A stretch of DNA of 64,000 bases from Syntrophobacterales bacterium (GTDB lineage Bacteria; Desulfobacterota; Desulfobaccia; Desulfobaccales; 0-14-0-80-60-11), in contig JAGVAH010000082.1 in the NCBI GenBank assembly GCA_020060385.1, positions 114,138-178,137 on the forward strand, in the 5' to 3' direction. The notes beneath the pieces were generated by a model. That model was not told the origin of the DNA. It saw only the letters and a list, made by a program, of their open reading frames with translations, and ran no database searches. This document shows positions 38,373-48,836 of the stretch, in pieces. Both the position numbers and the translations under genes were made by a program. Positions within the stretch are counted from its first letter, which is position 1. Each line of letters begins with the position of its first letter.

Positions 38373-39437
38373 CTATATCAATTCCGTCGCGTACTTAGCA
38401 ATCAGGTCTCCCACCTGGGGAGTGGACATGCCCATCTTGCCCGCGGCCATGGACTTCAGGTCTTGGGACGCGGCCTTTTTGATGGCCCCGTCCACCGCGG
38501 CCGCGGCCTTGGCCTCCCCCAGTTGCTCCAGCATCATCTGCCCCGCAGCAATGGAGGCGATGGGGTTGACCACCTGGAGGCCGGTGTACTTGGGGGCCGA
38601 ACCGCCGATGGGCTCGAACATGGACACGCCTTCCGGGTTGATGTTCCCCCCCGCAGCCACGCCCATGCCCCCCTGGATAATGGCCCCCAGGTCGGTGATG
38701 ATGTCCCCGAAGAGGTTGTCGGTGACCACCACGTCGAACCATTCCGGGTTTTTCACGAACCACATGCAGGTGGCGTCCACGTGCGCGTAATCGGTGGTGA
38801 TATCCGGATACTGGGGGGCCATGGCCTCGAAGGCCCGGAACCAGAGGTTCGAGGCGTAGGTGAGGACGTTGGTCTTGGCCACCAGGGTCAGTTTCTTGTC
38901 CTTATTGCGCTTCCGGGCCAGTTCGAACGCGAACTTCAGGCAACGGTCCACCCCTTTCCGGGTGTTGATGGAGGTCTGCACCGCCACTTCGTCCGGGGTG
39001 CCGTGCTTGTGGAAGCCCCCCGCGCCCACGTACAGGCCCTCGGTGTTTTCCCGGACCACCGTGAAGTCGATGTCCTGGGGGCCCTTGTCTTTCAGGGGGC
39101 AGTCCACCCCCGGGTAGAGGACCACGGGCCTCAGGTTGATGTACTGGTCCAACTCGAAGCGGGCCCGGAGGAGGATACCCTTCTCCAAAATACCCGGGGC
39201 CACGTCCGGGTGGCCGATGGCCCCCAGGTAGATGGCCTTAAACTGGCGCAGCTCCCCGATCACCGAGTCCGGCAGGGTCTCCCCGGTTTTTTTGTAGCGC
39301 TCGCCGCCCAGGTCGTAGTAGTGGTAATCGAATTTGATATTTGCCGGTCCGGCCACCGCGTTCAGCACCTTGATGCCTTCAGCCACCACTTCCGGGCCGG
39401 TGCCGTCCCCGGGAATGACCGCGATGCGATAACTCAT
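38373..39437 (-). CDS. leuB: 3-isopropylmalate dehydrogenase family
   Basis: IAVIPGDGTGPEVVAEG, VVTDNLFGDIITDLGA, EPIGGSAPKY. Confidence 0.92.
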   Translation of the reverse strand: MSYRIAVIPGDGTGPEVVAEGIKVLNAVAGPANIKFDYHYYDLGGERYKKTGETLPDSVIGELRQFKAIYLGAIGHPDVAPGILEKGILLRARFELDQYINLRPVVLYPGVDCPLKDKGPQDIDFTVVRENTEGLYVGAGGFHKHGTPDEVAVQTSINTRKGVDRCLKFAFELARKRNKDKKLTLVAKTNVLTYASNLWFRAFEAMAPQYPDITTDYAHVDATCMWFVKNPEWFDVVVTDNLFGDIITDLGAIIQGGMGVAAGGNINPEGVSMFEPIGGSAPKYTGLQVVNPIASIAAGQMMLEQLGEAKAAAAVDGAIKKAASQDLKSMAAGKMGMSTPQVGDLIAKYATELI

Positions 39438-39937
39438 GCTCTCTTTGCCTCCAAATTTTTGCTGATATGGGCCATCAACCCGCCGTCCGCCAGCAATTCC
39501 TGCATGAAGGGGGGAATGGGCTGGCTGGAGAATTTTTTCCCGGTGCCCAGGTCGGTGATCTCTCCGCGGTCCAGGTCGACGCTGATTTCGGCCCCGGACT
39601 TGAGGGCCCCGGCTGCGTCCGGCGACTCCAGGATGAGCAGGCCCATGTTAAAGGCGTTGCGGTAAAAGATGCGGGCGAAGCTGGCGGCGATGACCGCGGC
39701 CACCCCCGCGGCCTTGAGGGCCACGGGCGCGTGCTCCCGGGAGGAGCCGCAGCCGAAGTTTTTCCCGGCCACCACGAAGTCCCCGGGTTTAAGCTTCTTC
39801 ATAAAATCCGGGTCCGCGTCCTCCATGGCGTGTTTCGCCAGTTCATCGGGGTCCGAAGTATTCAGATACCGGGCGGGAATGATCTCGTCGGTGTTGATAT
39901 CGTCCCCAAACTGATGCACTCTGCCTTTGAGTTCCAT
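39434..39937 (-). CDS. leuD: 3-isopropylmalate dehydratase small subunit
   Basis: HQFGDDINTDEIIPARYLN, GKNFGCGSSREHAPVAL; 4-nt overlap with leuB. Confidence 0.93.
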   Translation of the reverse strand: MELKGRVHQFGDDINTDEIIPARYLNTSDPDELAKHAMEDADPDFMKKLKPGDFVVAGKNFGCGSSREHAPVALKAAGVAAVIAASFARIFYRNAFNMGLLILESPDAAGALKSGAEISVDLDRGEITDLGTGKKFSSQPIPPFMQELLADGGLMAHISKNLEAKRA

Positions 39938-40175
39938 AACCGCCTTCCCCTGCCCCACTTTCCGGGCTCAGACTGAAATATATAATTTATCAACAATTCA
40001 GGAGAATTCAATAGAGAACCGCTTTCTTCTGCAGGTCTTGTGAAAAAAATCCCACACCCGGCCGCCCAATGTACCAAGAAATGATTCTCTTTTCGTTCCC
40101 CAGCCTTCTGGGTCTTTAGGCATAAAAAAATCCATCGTCAGGACACCAAGAAGCTATTGCAAAACCATTTTCCCT

Positions 40176-40247
40176 TGTCACCCTGAGCCGCAGGCGAAGG
40201 GTCTAGTTATTGAAATTACAAGATTCTTAGCTTCGCTCAGAATGACA
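40176..40247. repeat. TGTCACCCTGAGC...GCTCAGAATGACA inverted repeat
   Basis: Same family as 7792-7875. Confidence 0.75.
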
Positions 40248-40398
40248 ATTCGGCAGACCAGAAGGTTTGGCGCTAGCTTCTAATCCTGCTGCCAATTTGC
40301 CCCAAAAGCCCTTATATAACTAATCCTTTACAAATATGTCCATCGGTCTTATGATAATCTAAAATTATGTAAGATTAATGGAGCTTAGGGAGTAGACC

Positions 40399-43300
40399 AT
40401 GGCCCGTAAGAAAGAGTCCGGCACGTCCACCAAGACTCCAAAATCTCCTGGGACCAAGGGTCAAAAGAAGCCACCTCCGGACGCGGCCCCCGGCCTGAAG
40501 GGCGCCAAAACCAACCCGGGCAGGCGGCGGCAAACGCCCCCTCCCCCAGACGCTCCTGGTTCCCTGAACAACAAAACCGCTCCCCAATTAAGGAAAAAAC
40601 CCCGGTTCATCGTGGGCATCGGCGCGTCCGCCGGGGGCCTGGAGGCCTACTCCCAGTTTTTCGCCCATCTCCCCCCGGACACCGGCATGTCCTTTATCAT
40701 CGTCCAGCACCTGGACCCGGTGCACGAATCCATCCTCCCGGAGCTGATGGCCAAGATGACCCGCATGCCCGTGCAACAGGTCATTGAGGACCGGCCCATT
40801 GAGCCCAACGAGGTTTACGTCATCTCTCCCAACACCGACATCGCCGTCTCCCACGGGTCCTTAAAAATCACCACCCGGGGCGACAAACGCCCCTACCTGA
40901 CCATCGACCACCTCTTCCGCTCCCTGGCGGAAGACCAAAAAGACCACGCGGTGGGTATCCTCCTTTCCGGCACCTCCTCCGATGGCGCCTTAGGGATTGA
41001 AGCCATCAAACACGCAGGGGGCATCACCTTCGCCCAGGACGAAGCCACGGCCCGGTACTCCTTCATGCCCAACGCCGCGATTGCCACCGGCTGCGTGGAT
41101 TTTGTTCTCAATCCCGGGGAAATCGCCCAGGAATTGGGCAAGATCAGCCGCCACCCCTTCTGGACTTATTATCAAACCCCCTCCGCCGCAGACCTTCTGC
41201 CCGAAGCCGAAAAAGATCTGGAACCCATCCTCCTCCTCCTCCAAAAAGTCACCGGGGTCAACTTTACCCTCTATAAGCGCAGCACCTTGAGAAGACGCAT
41301 CATGCGGCGCATGGTGCTCCACAAGCTGGACAACCTGAAGGCCTATCTGAAATTTCTCAAGGAACAGCCCGGGGAAGTGGAAGCCCTCTACCAGGACGTG
41401 CTCATCAAAGTCACCGGCTTTTTCCGGGATGAAGGGGCTTTTGAGGTCTTGAAGAAAAAGGTCTTCCCGGAGATTGTCAAGACCAAAGACGCGGACGGCG
41501 CAGTCCGCTGCTGGGTTCCCGGCTGCTCTTCCGGGGAAGAGGCCTATTCCCTGGACATGAGCTGGCTGGAGTTCATGGGCGAGAAGGCCCCCACCGCGCC
41601 CATCCAGATCTTTGCCACCGACGTCAGCGAGGCGGTCATTGAGAAGGCCCGGGTGGGCATTTATCTGGAAAACATCGCTTCGGAGGTCTCCCCGGAGCGT
41701 CTCCGCCGCTTTTTCGTTAAGGTCGCGGGGGGGTACCAGATCAGCAAGACCATCCGGGATATGTGCGTCTTTGCCCGGCAGAACCTCATCCAGGACCCCC
41801 CGTTCTCCAAGCTGGACATCATCAGTTGCCGCAACGTCCTCATTTACCTCCAGGCCGCCCTGCAACGGCGCATCATCCCCATGTTCCATTTCTCCCTCAA
41901 CCCCGGCGGCTTCCTCATGCTGGGAGCCTCGGAGACTATCGGCACCTTCACCGAACTCTTCGGCCTCTTGGACAAGAAGTACAAGGTTTACCGCAAAAAA
42001 TCCGCCCTGGCCCAGGTGAAGCTGGACTTTCTGCCGCCCCGCTTTCCCCGGGAACACAAGCCTTTGATCAGAGGCCCGGTAAGGAAGGTGGAAGAGGCCT
42101 GGAGCAAACAGAACCTTTATGCGGAAGCGGACCGCCTCATCCTCAGCCGTTTCGCCCCCGCGGGGGTGCTCATAAATGAAGATATGGACATCCTCCAGTT
42201 CCGGGGCCAGACGGGCCCCTTTCTGGAACCCGCGCCCGGGGAGGCCAGTTTCAAGCTCATGCGCATGGCCCGGGAAGGTCTGCTCCTGGCCTTGCGGACC
42301 GCCACGTCCCAGGCCCTGAAAAAAAACGAAACCGTCAAGATCAAGGGGCTGCGGGTCGATTACAACGGCTCCTCGCGATTGGTGGACCTTGAGGTCATCC
42401 CCCTGAAACCCGGTCCCGCCAAGGAGCGCTTCTTTCTGGTGCTCTTCGAGGAATCCACGCCCCAGGCCGTCCCGCCCCCCGGCGAAGTTACGGCCGCGGC
42501 CACGGCCAAGAAACCCGGCCCCAAAGATAAGACCATCATGAGACTCCGGGAGGAACTGGCGGCCCTCAAAGAGCATCTCCAGGCGGTGATCGCCGATAAG
42601 GAAGCCACCAACGAAGAACTCCGGGCCGCGAACGAGGAAATCCTCTCTGCCAACGAGGAGTTTCAAAGCGTCAATGAGGAGTTGGAAACCGCCAAAGAAG
42701 AGTTGCAATCGGCCAACGAGGAGCTGACCTCCTTAAACGAGGAACTGCACGTACGGAACACCGAACTGACCCAGCTCAACAACGATTACAACAATCTGCT
42801 CTTGAGCAGCAACATCCCCATCATCATGCTGGGCCGGGACCTGCGCATCCGCCACATCACCCACCAGGCCCATGAAGTCTTCAACCTCATCCCCGGGGAC
42901 GTGGGCCGGCCCATCACCGACATCAAGTTGAACCTGGAACTGGAAGGACTGGAGGGACTGGTCCAGGAAGTCATCGACTCCCTGACCGTGAAAACCCAGG
43001 ACGTCCAGGACCGGGAGGGCCACTGGTACCGCCTCAGCATCCGCCCCTACTACACCGTGGACAAGAAGATCGAGGGCGCGGTCATCACCCTCGTGGATAT
43101 CAACGAATTAAAGCAGAACCTGCTCCGGCTCAATCAATCCCAGAGACTCGTTCAGGGAGTGCTGGCCTCCATGGGCGAGGCCCTCCTGGTAATGGACCGA
43201 GATCTGAATATCAAGATGGCCAACCAGGCCTTTTATAAGACTTTCCAATTGACCCCGGAGGAGACCATCGGCGCCCACCTCTGCGAGTTGGGAAAACGCC

Positions 43301-44187
43301 AGTGGGATATCCCGGAACTGAAACAACTTCTGGGAGATGTCCTGGCCCGGTCCGCCTCCTTTCAAAACTACCTGTTTGAGTATGATTTCCCGGGGGTCGG
43401 GCGCCTCACCCTGCTCTTGAACGGCTATCTCCTCAGCCAGGCGGAGTCCGCGGCCGGCGAGGACCTCATCCTCCTCACCATGGCCAACATTTCCGAACTC
43501 CAAAAAACCAGGGAATCCTTGAAAGAGGCGGAGACCCGCCGTCGTCTCACCTCCCGGCTCCTGGGTTCCCGGGAAAAGGAGTGCCCCATGCTGGCCTGGG
43601 AACTTAAGGACGTGCTCGAAAAAGACTTGAGCTCTGTGGATACCAATCTCCGGGACATCATCTATCAACTGGCCTCCCCCGGGGAGAAAACCTCCTGCGA
43701 GGAGGCCCTGACCCGGCTCAAGAAAATCACTGCGGCCTTACCGGGAATTTCCTGGGATGTACCCCCGCCCATTCTGAAGGAATTGGGATTTACCGCGGCC
43801 TTGAAAAACATGGTCAATGAATTCCGTATCTATTTCCAAATAGGCGCCTCCTACGAGATCGAAGAACTCGACCAATTTTTTGCCGGGGAGAGCCGGAACC
43901 TCATCTACCGGGTCCTGGAGGAGGCCTTCTTTAATATCGGCCGCCACTCCAAAGCCACCCGGGCCGAGGTGGCCATCAAAAAGAAAGACAACCAGGTCTC
44001 TTTCCTGGTGAAGGATAACGGCCAAGGCTTTAACCTGGCCCAGGTCCGGAAAAAAGGGGCGGAAAAGAAAGGGGCGGGCCTGGCAACCATGGAGGAGCGG
44101 GTAGCCCAGTTGGGGGGAACTCTGAAAATCTGGAGCAAAGAAGGCAAAGGCACACAGATCACGTTCTCCCTGCCGGTGAAAAAATAG
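40399..44187 (+). CDS. CheB-CheR-PAS-kinase-like fusion protein
   Basis: CheB: IGASAGGLEAY, VQHLDP, LSGTSSDGALG. CheR: VPGCSSGEEAYSLDM. Coiled coil NEELRAANEEILSANEEFQSVNEELETAKEELQSANEEL. PAS segments, then GHKL ATPase (NIGRHSKATRAEV, DNGQGF, GLATMEERV). Confidence 0.93.
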   Translation: MARKKESGTSTKTPKSPGTKGQKKPPPDAAPGLKGAKTNPGRRRQTPPPPDAPGSLNNKTAPQLRKKPRFIVGIGASAGGLEAYSQFFAHLPPDTGMSFIIVQHLDPVHESILPELMAKMTRMPVQQVIEDRPIEPNEVYVISPNTDIAVSHGSLKITTRGDKRPYLTIDHLFRSLAEDQKDHAVGILLSGTSSDGALGIEAIKHAGGITFAQDEATARYSFMPNAAIATGCVDFVLNPGEIAQELGKISRHPFWTYYQTPSAADLLPEAEKDLEPILLLLQKVTGVNFTLYKRSTLRRRIMRRMVLHKLDNLKAYLKFLKEQPGEVEALYQDVLIKVTGFFRDEGAFEVLKKKVFPEIVKTKDADGAVRCWVPGCSSGEEAYSLDMSWLEFMGEKAPTAPIQIFATDVSEAVIEKARVGIYLENIASEVSPERLRRFFVKVAGGYQISKTIRDMCVFARQNLIQDPPFSKLDIISCRNVLIYLQAALQRRIIPMFHFSLNPGGFLMLGASETIGTFTELFGLLDKKYKVYRKKSALAQVKLDFLPPRFPREHKPLIRGPVRKVEEAWSKQNLYAEADRLILSRFAPAGVLINEDMDILQFRGQTGPFLEPAPGEASFKLMRMAREGLLLALRTATSQALKKNETVKIKGLRVDYNGSSRLVDLEVIPLKPGPAKERFFLVLFEESTPQAVPPPGEVTAAATAKKPGPKDKTIMRLREELAALKEHLQAVIADKEATNEELRAANEEILSANEEFQSVNEELETAKEELQSANEELTSLNEELHVRNTELTQLNNDYNNLLLSSNIPIIMLGRDLRIRHITHQAHEVFNLIPGDVGRPITDIKLNLELEGLEGLVQEVIDSLTVKTQDVQDREGHWYRLSIRPYYTVDKKIEGAVITLVDINELKQNLLRLNQSQRLVQGVLASMGEALLVMDRDLNIKMANQAFYKTFQLTPEETIGAHLCELGKRQWDIPELKQLLGDVLARSASFQNYLFEYDFPGVGRLTLLLNGYLLSQAESAAGEDLILLTMANISELQKTRESLKEAETRRRLTSRLLGSREKECPMLAWELKDVLEKDLSSVDTNLRDIIYQLASPGEKTSCEEALTRLKKITAALPGISWDVPPPILKELGFTAALKNMVNEFRIYFQIGASYEIEELDQFFAGESRNLIYRVLEEAFFNIGRHSKATRAEVAIKKKDNQVSFLVKDNGQGFNLAQVRKKGAEKKGAGLATMEERVAQLGGTLKIWSKEGKGTQITFSLPVKK

Positions 44188-44244
44188 TTCCAGGTTCCTG
44201 GTTCAGAGTTCAAAGTTGAAACCTCTGCGAAAACCCTTCATCTA

Positions 44245-44330
44245 TCATTCTGAACGGAGCGCAGAGGAGTGAAGACCCCCGTTTCTTACAGAAACCTTTG
44301 TTGAGATTCTTCGCTGCGCTCAGAATGACA
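44245..44330. repeat. TCATTCTGAACGGAGCG...CGCTCAGAATGACA inverted repeat
   Basis: Same family as 7792-7875. Confidence 0.85.
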
Positions 44331-44547
44331 AACTCCCTGACCCCGGGTGCCGCTCCCCGAATCCCCCCTTCCCTTCCGGATCCCAAGTACAGCTTGGTAA
44401 CCGGATAATCATCACCCTCAAAATTTCCCTCCATTTTTCAAAGAATCGATGTATATTAAGCAGGCGGTTATCTCTGCGCCTTAAACTATTTTCAATTTTT
44501 CGATCATTATTCTTTCAATCGAAAACTGAAAGCCGGCAACAGTTTTA

Positions 44548-45357
44548 ATGCCTCCCCCTGAAAAAATCTTCGTTTACGAAATTCAAGGCAAGGTCAACCC
44601 TCCGTCCCACCTCACGGGCCCTGACTTCCTGGGTTGCTGGCGGGAAGGGGATTATTCCTACCTCTTTTTCAGCAACCCCAGGGAAGGACAGGTCCGGGCC
44701 TGGCTTCAGAAAACCGCTGCAGGCCTCTATTCTTCGGAGACCGTCCTCAATTACGCGGACTGGGAGGCAGGCCAGGCCCTGAAGCCCACCAGTGTGGCCG
44801 GTTTTCACCTCTGCCCCGTCTGGGAGGATCCCAGGCCCGCGGCCGGCGAGATCGTCATCCCCATGGAGCCGGGTCTGGCCTTCGGCTCCGGCTACCACCC
44901 CACCAGCCGCCTCTGCCTGAAGCTGCTGCGCCGGGTCTTCGAGACCGACCCGCCCCGGGAAGTCCTGGACCTGGGCACCGGCACCGGTATTTTGTCCCTG
45001 GCCGCCGCGGCCCTGGGCGCATGCCGGGTGGTGGCCGTGGAGTACAACGAGCTGGCGGTGCGCACCGCGGCCCGGAACGTCCGCCACCACCAGCGGCAGG
45101 AGCAAATTCTCCTCATCCAGGGGGACGCCCGGGATTTTGCCCACTTCCCCGGGGAGCTGGCCCTGGCCAACATCCACCTGGACGTGCTTCTGGACCTGGT
45201 GCAGATCCCGGAATTTCTCACCCGCAAGTGGTATATCTTTTCCGGCATCCTGGGCACCCAGATGGAGCGTTTTCGCGCAGCCCTGGCCGCCACCCCCCTT
45301 CAGGAAGTAGACGCGCTGGATGAAAACCTCTGGTTCGCAGTGCTGGCCCGGAATTGA
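44548..45357 (+). CDS. Ribosomal protein L11 methyltransferase-like (PrmA family)
   Basis: AFGSGYHPTSRLCLKLL, VLDLGTGTGILSLAAAALGA, LANIHLDVLLDL. Confidence 0.85.
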   Translation: MPPPEKIFVYEIQGKVNPPSHLTGPDFLGCWREGDYSYLFFSNPREGQVRAWLQKTAAGLYSSETVLNYADWEAGQALKPTSVAGFHLCPVWEDPRPAAGEIVIPMEPGLAFGSGYHPTSRLCLKLLRRVFETDPPREVLDLGTGTGILSLAAAALGACRVVAVEYNELAVRTAARNVRHHQRQEQILLIQGDARDFAHFPGELALANIHLDVLLDLVQIPEFLTRKWYIFSGILGTQMERFRAALAATPLQEVDALDENLWFAVLARN

Positions 45358-45760
45358 TGCTGGTCAATCCGACTGATTGAGCAGTATCAGGAACGCAGGG
45401 TTTCACTCCTGCCCGGGTTATCCGCGGCCCCCGGTCCGCTTCCAGGCCGAAAAGTTTCCTTTTTTTCCCTTAACTTCCAATCATCGAATTCCGATAAGTT
45501 TAAAGAATCTGCAACGGGATTAATGTGCAAATGGCTAGGCGGCTAGATCATGAATCCCGATTTTTTGACCCCACGGAGATTTCTACACCGTTACTTGCGC
45601 CACTTAGAGAAAATCAAAGCCGAACAAGAGAAACGCCGCTCCTTTCCCTCGTCCCTGCAGACCCCTCTCAGCTCCTTTCTCTGCGGTGGTTCTTGCTTTG
45701 CGCCCACGATGAACTCTCGGAGCGTACATATAAGTGGTTTTAATTAAAGGAGATTAAGCC

Positions 45761-47413
45761 ATGATTCAAGTAAGATTGTCTTCAAAACTCATGGGAGGAT
45801 TCCTCTGTGTGGCCCTCATCACCCTGGCCATAGGTTACCTGGGCTGGAGAGGGGTGAGCCAACTGACCGGCTATCTTAACCAGGTGGGCAAGCTGAGCCT
45901 GCCCAGCGTCCAAAATCTGGTGACCATCCAAAAGAATCTTGAAGCCTTTCGGGCTGCTCAGAACGCCTTGCTAAATCCCGGTCTAACCGCCGACTTGCGG
46001 GAACGGCAGTTCAACCGCATCGCCCAGGTCCGGGAAAATTACCAACAAGCATGGAAAGCCTATGACGCACTCCCCAAAGAGGGGGAAGCCGCCACGGTTT
46101 GGGAAAAGACGAAGTCGGCCATTACGGTCTGGAGAGATGAAAATAATAAGTTTCTAAATCTCGCCAAATCGCTGGAAAAAGAGGAGTCGGCCCATAAGGA
46201 AATTTTTGCGGCCATGAATAAACAATTGATGGAAAAGTGCCTACCCCGCCAGGAGGAGGCCATGGGGCTGATGGACCGTCTCGTCAAGCTGGGTACTGAG
46301 GATGCAGCCAAAAACATGTCACTGGCCGACTCCGAATCCGCCCGGACTAAGTGGCTTTCCGGAGTAGGCATGGTGGTTGGCTTTGTCCTGGCCTTGTTCC
46401 TGGGGACCATCTTGAGCCTGTCCATCACCCGGCCCATCAACCGCATCATCGGCGAGCTGAACGAAGGCGCGGACCAGGTTTCCGCGGCTTCCTCCCAGGT
46501 ATCCTCGGCCAGCCAGACTCTGGCCCGGGGCGCCTCAGAACAGGCCGCTTCCTTGGAAGAAACTTCTTCCTCCTTGGAGGAGATGGCCTCCATGACCCGG
46601 CAAAACGCCAGCAACGCCAGCGAAGCCAATGCCCTGATGCAGCAGACCGGCAAGGTGGTGGAGGATGCCGACCACTTTATGCAGGAACTCACCGTCTCCA
46701 TGGAGGATATCTCCAAGGCTTCCGATGATACGGCCAAGATTATCAAGACCATTGATGAGATTGCCTTCCAGACCAATCTCCTGGCCCTCAACGCGGCGGT
46801 GGAAGCCGCCCGGGCCGGGGAGGCCGGGGCCGGCTTCGCGGTGGTGGCCGACGAAGTGCGCAACCTGGCCATGCGGGCCGCAGAGGCCGCTAAAAACACC
46901 GCCCAACTCATAGAAGGCACGGTGGACAAGGTCAAGGGCGGCACCGACCTGGTGGCCAAGACCGGGGAAGCCTTCACTCAGGTCACCGCCAGCACCGTCA
47001 AGGTGAAGGACCTGGTGGCGGAGATTGCCGCCACCTCCCAGGAACAGGCCCAGGGAGCGGAACAGATCAGCAAGGCCGTGATCCTGATGGATACCGTGGT
47101 GCAAGCTAATGCGGCCAACGCCGAAGAGTCCGCCAGCGCCGCGGAGGAGCTCTTTGCCCAGGCGGAACAGATGAAGGGCGTCGTCGGCGGTCTGGTGACC
47201 CTGGTGTCAGGCGGTGATGGCAGCGGCCAGTCTGGTCAAGGCACCAAGCTGGCACTCCCGGGAGCCGGCCGCAGGTCCGGTGCGGCCATGGAAGCAGGTC
47301 GCGGCAGCCAACCGGTCAAGGCCCTGTCCCACCAGTCGGGAAACGGCAAAGCTCGCCACCGCTCCCCGGAGGAGGTCATTCCCCTGGACGGTAAGGATTT
47401 CCAGGATTTTTAA
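45761..47413 (+). CDS. Methyl-accepting chemotaxis protein
   Basis: Two TM segments; signalling tip [40 protein letters not shown]. Confidence 0.95.
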   Translation: MIQVRLSSKLMGGFLCVALITLAIGYLGWRGVSQLTGYLNQVGKLSLPSVQNLVTIQKNLEAFRAAQNALLNPGLTADLRERQFNRIAQVRENYQQAWKAYDALPKEGEAATVWEKTKSAITVWRDENNKFLNLAKSLEKEESAHKEIFAAMNKQLMEKCLPRQEEAMGLMDRLVKLGTEDAAKNMSLADSESARTKWLSGVGMVVGFVLALFLGTILSLSITRPINRIIGELNEGADQVSAASSQVSSASQTLARGASEQAASLEETSSSLEEMASMTRQNASNASEANALMQQTGKVVEDADHFMQELTVSMEDISKASDDTAKIIKTIDEIAFQTNLLALNAAVEAARAGEAGAGFAVVADEVRNLAMRAAEAAKNTAQLIEGTVDKVKGGTDLVAKTGEAFTQVTASTVKVKDLVAEIAATSQEQAQGAEQISKAVILMDTVVQANAANAEESASAAEELFAQAEQMKGVVGGLVTLVSGGDGSGQSGQGTKLALPGAGRRSGAAMEAGRGSQPVKALSHQSGNGKARHRSPEEVIPLDGKDFQDF

Positions 47414-47672
47414 GGAACCGCTGACTGGAGCACTGTCTAAGAATGGCTCAACTCTGGCATTAATAAGCATTTGGGAAAAGCGACCTTAGACCCCCCATAA
47501 ACTTTTTCTTTTCCCCCTTCCCTCCAAGGGAGGGGGAAAAGGAAGGCCATTCCCCGGAAAACCCTGCCATTCCGGCCCACCCTCCCCCAAGACCGGGAAA
47601 GAAAAGAACGTAATCTTTTGTTAAGATAATCCCGGTAGGATAATATGGCACAACTTTGATCCTGGAGGAAAA

Positions 47673-48836
47673 ATGCCAAGGAAGATGATGCTGCTCCTGG
47701 CAGTGGGGTTGCTGCTCCTGGGTTCGGCGCCCCCCGCCGGCGCCGGGGAGCCCATCAAAATCGGGGCCTTGTATAACCTCACCGGGGACATGGCGCCCAT
47801 TGACGCCCCGGCCATGAGGGGGGTGCGGCTCCAGGCCAAGTTGATTAACCGGGCCGGCGGCTTGCTCAATGGCCGCCCGGTGGAAGTGGTGGGGATCGAT
47901 ACCCGCACCGATCTAAAGGCCGCGGCGGCCGCAGCCCGTGAGCTTTTATCCCAGGGCGTGGTGGCGGCCATCGGTTATGGGGACACCGATTATGTCCTGG
48001 CAACCGCACCCGCGTTCCAGCAGCAGGGCCTGCCTTTTGTCACCTCCGGGGCCACTCTCCCCGATCTGCCGGCCCTGATGGGGCCTTGTTTATTCATGGC
48101 TGCGTTTGGGGATGATGACCAGGCCGCGGCCATTGCCGCGTTTAGCTACAACCGCCTCAGGGTCCGGCGGGCGCTCATCTGGACCGATGCCACCATGGAT
48201 TTTGCCAAGGCCCTGGCCAAATATTTCCGCCGGGATTTTGTTCACGCGGGGGGCAAGATTATTCAGGAGGAATTCTTCTCCTCCCCCCAAGACTTCCCCG
48301 GCCTGATCGCCAAATTCCAGGCCGCGCCCGGGCGGGCGGACCTGATTTTTGTGGCCGCGGGCCCGGAGGTCGCGGCCCTGGCCGTCAAGCAGGTCCGGGA
48401 GGCCGCCATCGCCGTCCCCATTGCCGGGGGTGATAGCTTTGACAGTGAGGCCCTAATTAAGGTGCCCGGAGCAAAACTGGCCCATGATCTCTACTTTGCC
48501 ACCCACAGCTTTGAGTGCCAGACCCGCCCGGAAGTCCGGTCCTTCATCCGGGCCTACCGCCAGGAATACGGCCGCGCCCCGGAAAACGCCTTTGCCGCGC
48601 TGGGGTTTGACGCCCTGGGGATGCTGGCTGCGGCCATCAACCGGGCCGGGACCACCGCGCCTAGCTCCCTTGGCCAAGCTTTGGCGCAAACCAAAAATTA
48701 TCCTGGAGTTACGGGCAATATTTCCTACCGCCCCGGCCACGCGCCGCTGAAGCCCGTAGCCATCATGGGGGTGCGGCAGGGACTCCTCCAGTCCCTGTGG
48801 ACCTGCTCCCCCCAGGCGGCCAAGAATGAAAAATAA
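47673..48836 (+). CDS. ABC transporter substrate-binding protein, type I periplasmic-binding fold
   Basis: Signal peptide; IKIGALYNLTGDMAPIDAPAMRGVRLQAKLINRAGGLLNGRPV. Confidence 0.88.
   Translation: MPRKMMLLLAVGLLLLGSAPPAGAGEPIKIGALYNLTGDMAPIDAPAMRGVRLQAKLINRAGGLLNGRPVEVVGIDTRTDLKAAAAAARELLSQGVVAAIGYGDTDYVLATAPAFQQQGLPFVTSGATLPDLPALMGPCLFMAAFGDDDQAAAIAAFSYNRLRVRRALIWTDATMDFAKALAKYFRRDFVHAGGKIIQEEFFSSPQDFPGLIAKFQAAPGRADLIFVAAGPEVAALAVKQVREAAIAVPIAGGDSFDSEALIKVPGAKLAHDLYFATHSFECQTRPEVRSFIRAYRQEYGRAPENAFAALGFDALGMLAAAINRAGTTAPSSLGQALAQTKNYPGVTGNISYRPGHAPLKPVAIMGVRQGLLQSLWTCSPQAAKNEK

Noticed and set aside
38463-39665. 400-aa plus-strand ORF antisense to leuB/leuD
   Set aside because: leuB and leuD are unambiguous; no domain motifs in the antisense frame.
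40990-42708. 572-aa minus-strand ORF antisense to the CheB-CheR fusion
   Set aside because: Opposite a strongly supported gene; composition (G/Q/H/D-rich) is typical of spurious antisense frames in GC-rich DNA.
47455-47475. Sigma-54-like promoter TGGCATTAATAAGCA upstream of the binding-protein gene
   Set aside because: GG-to-GC spacing is one base short and the -24 element lacks the consensus; also about 200 bp from the start codon.
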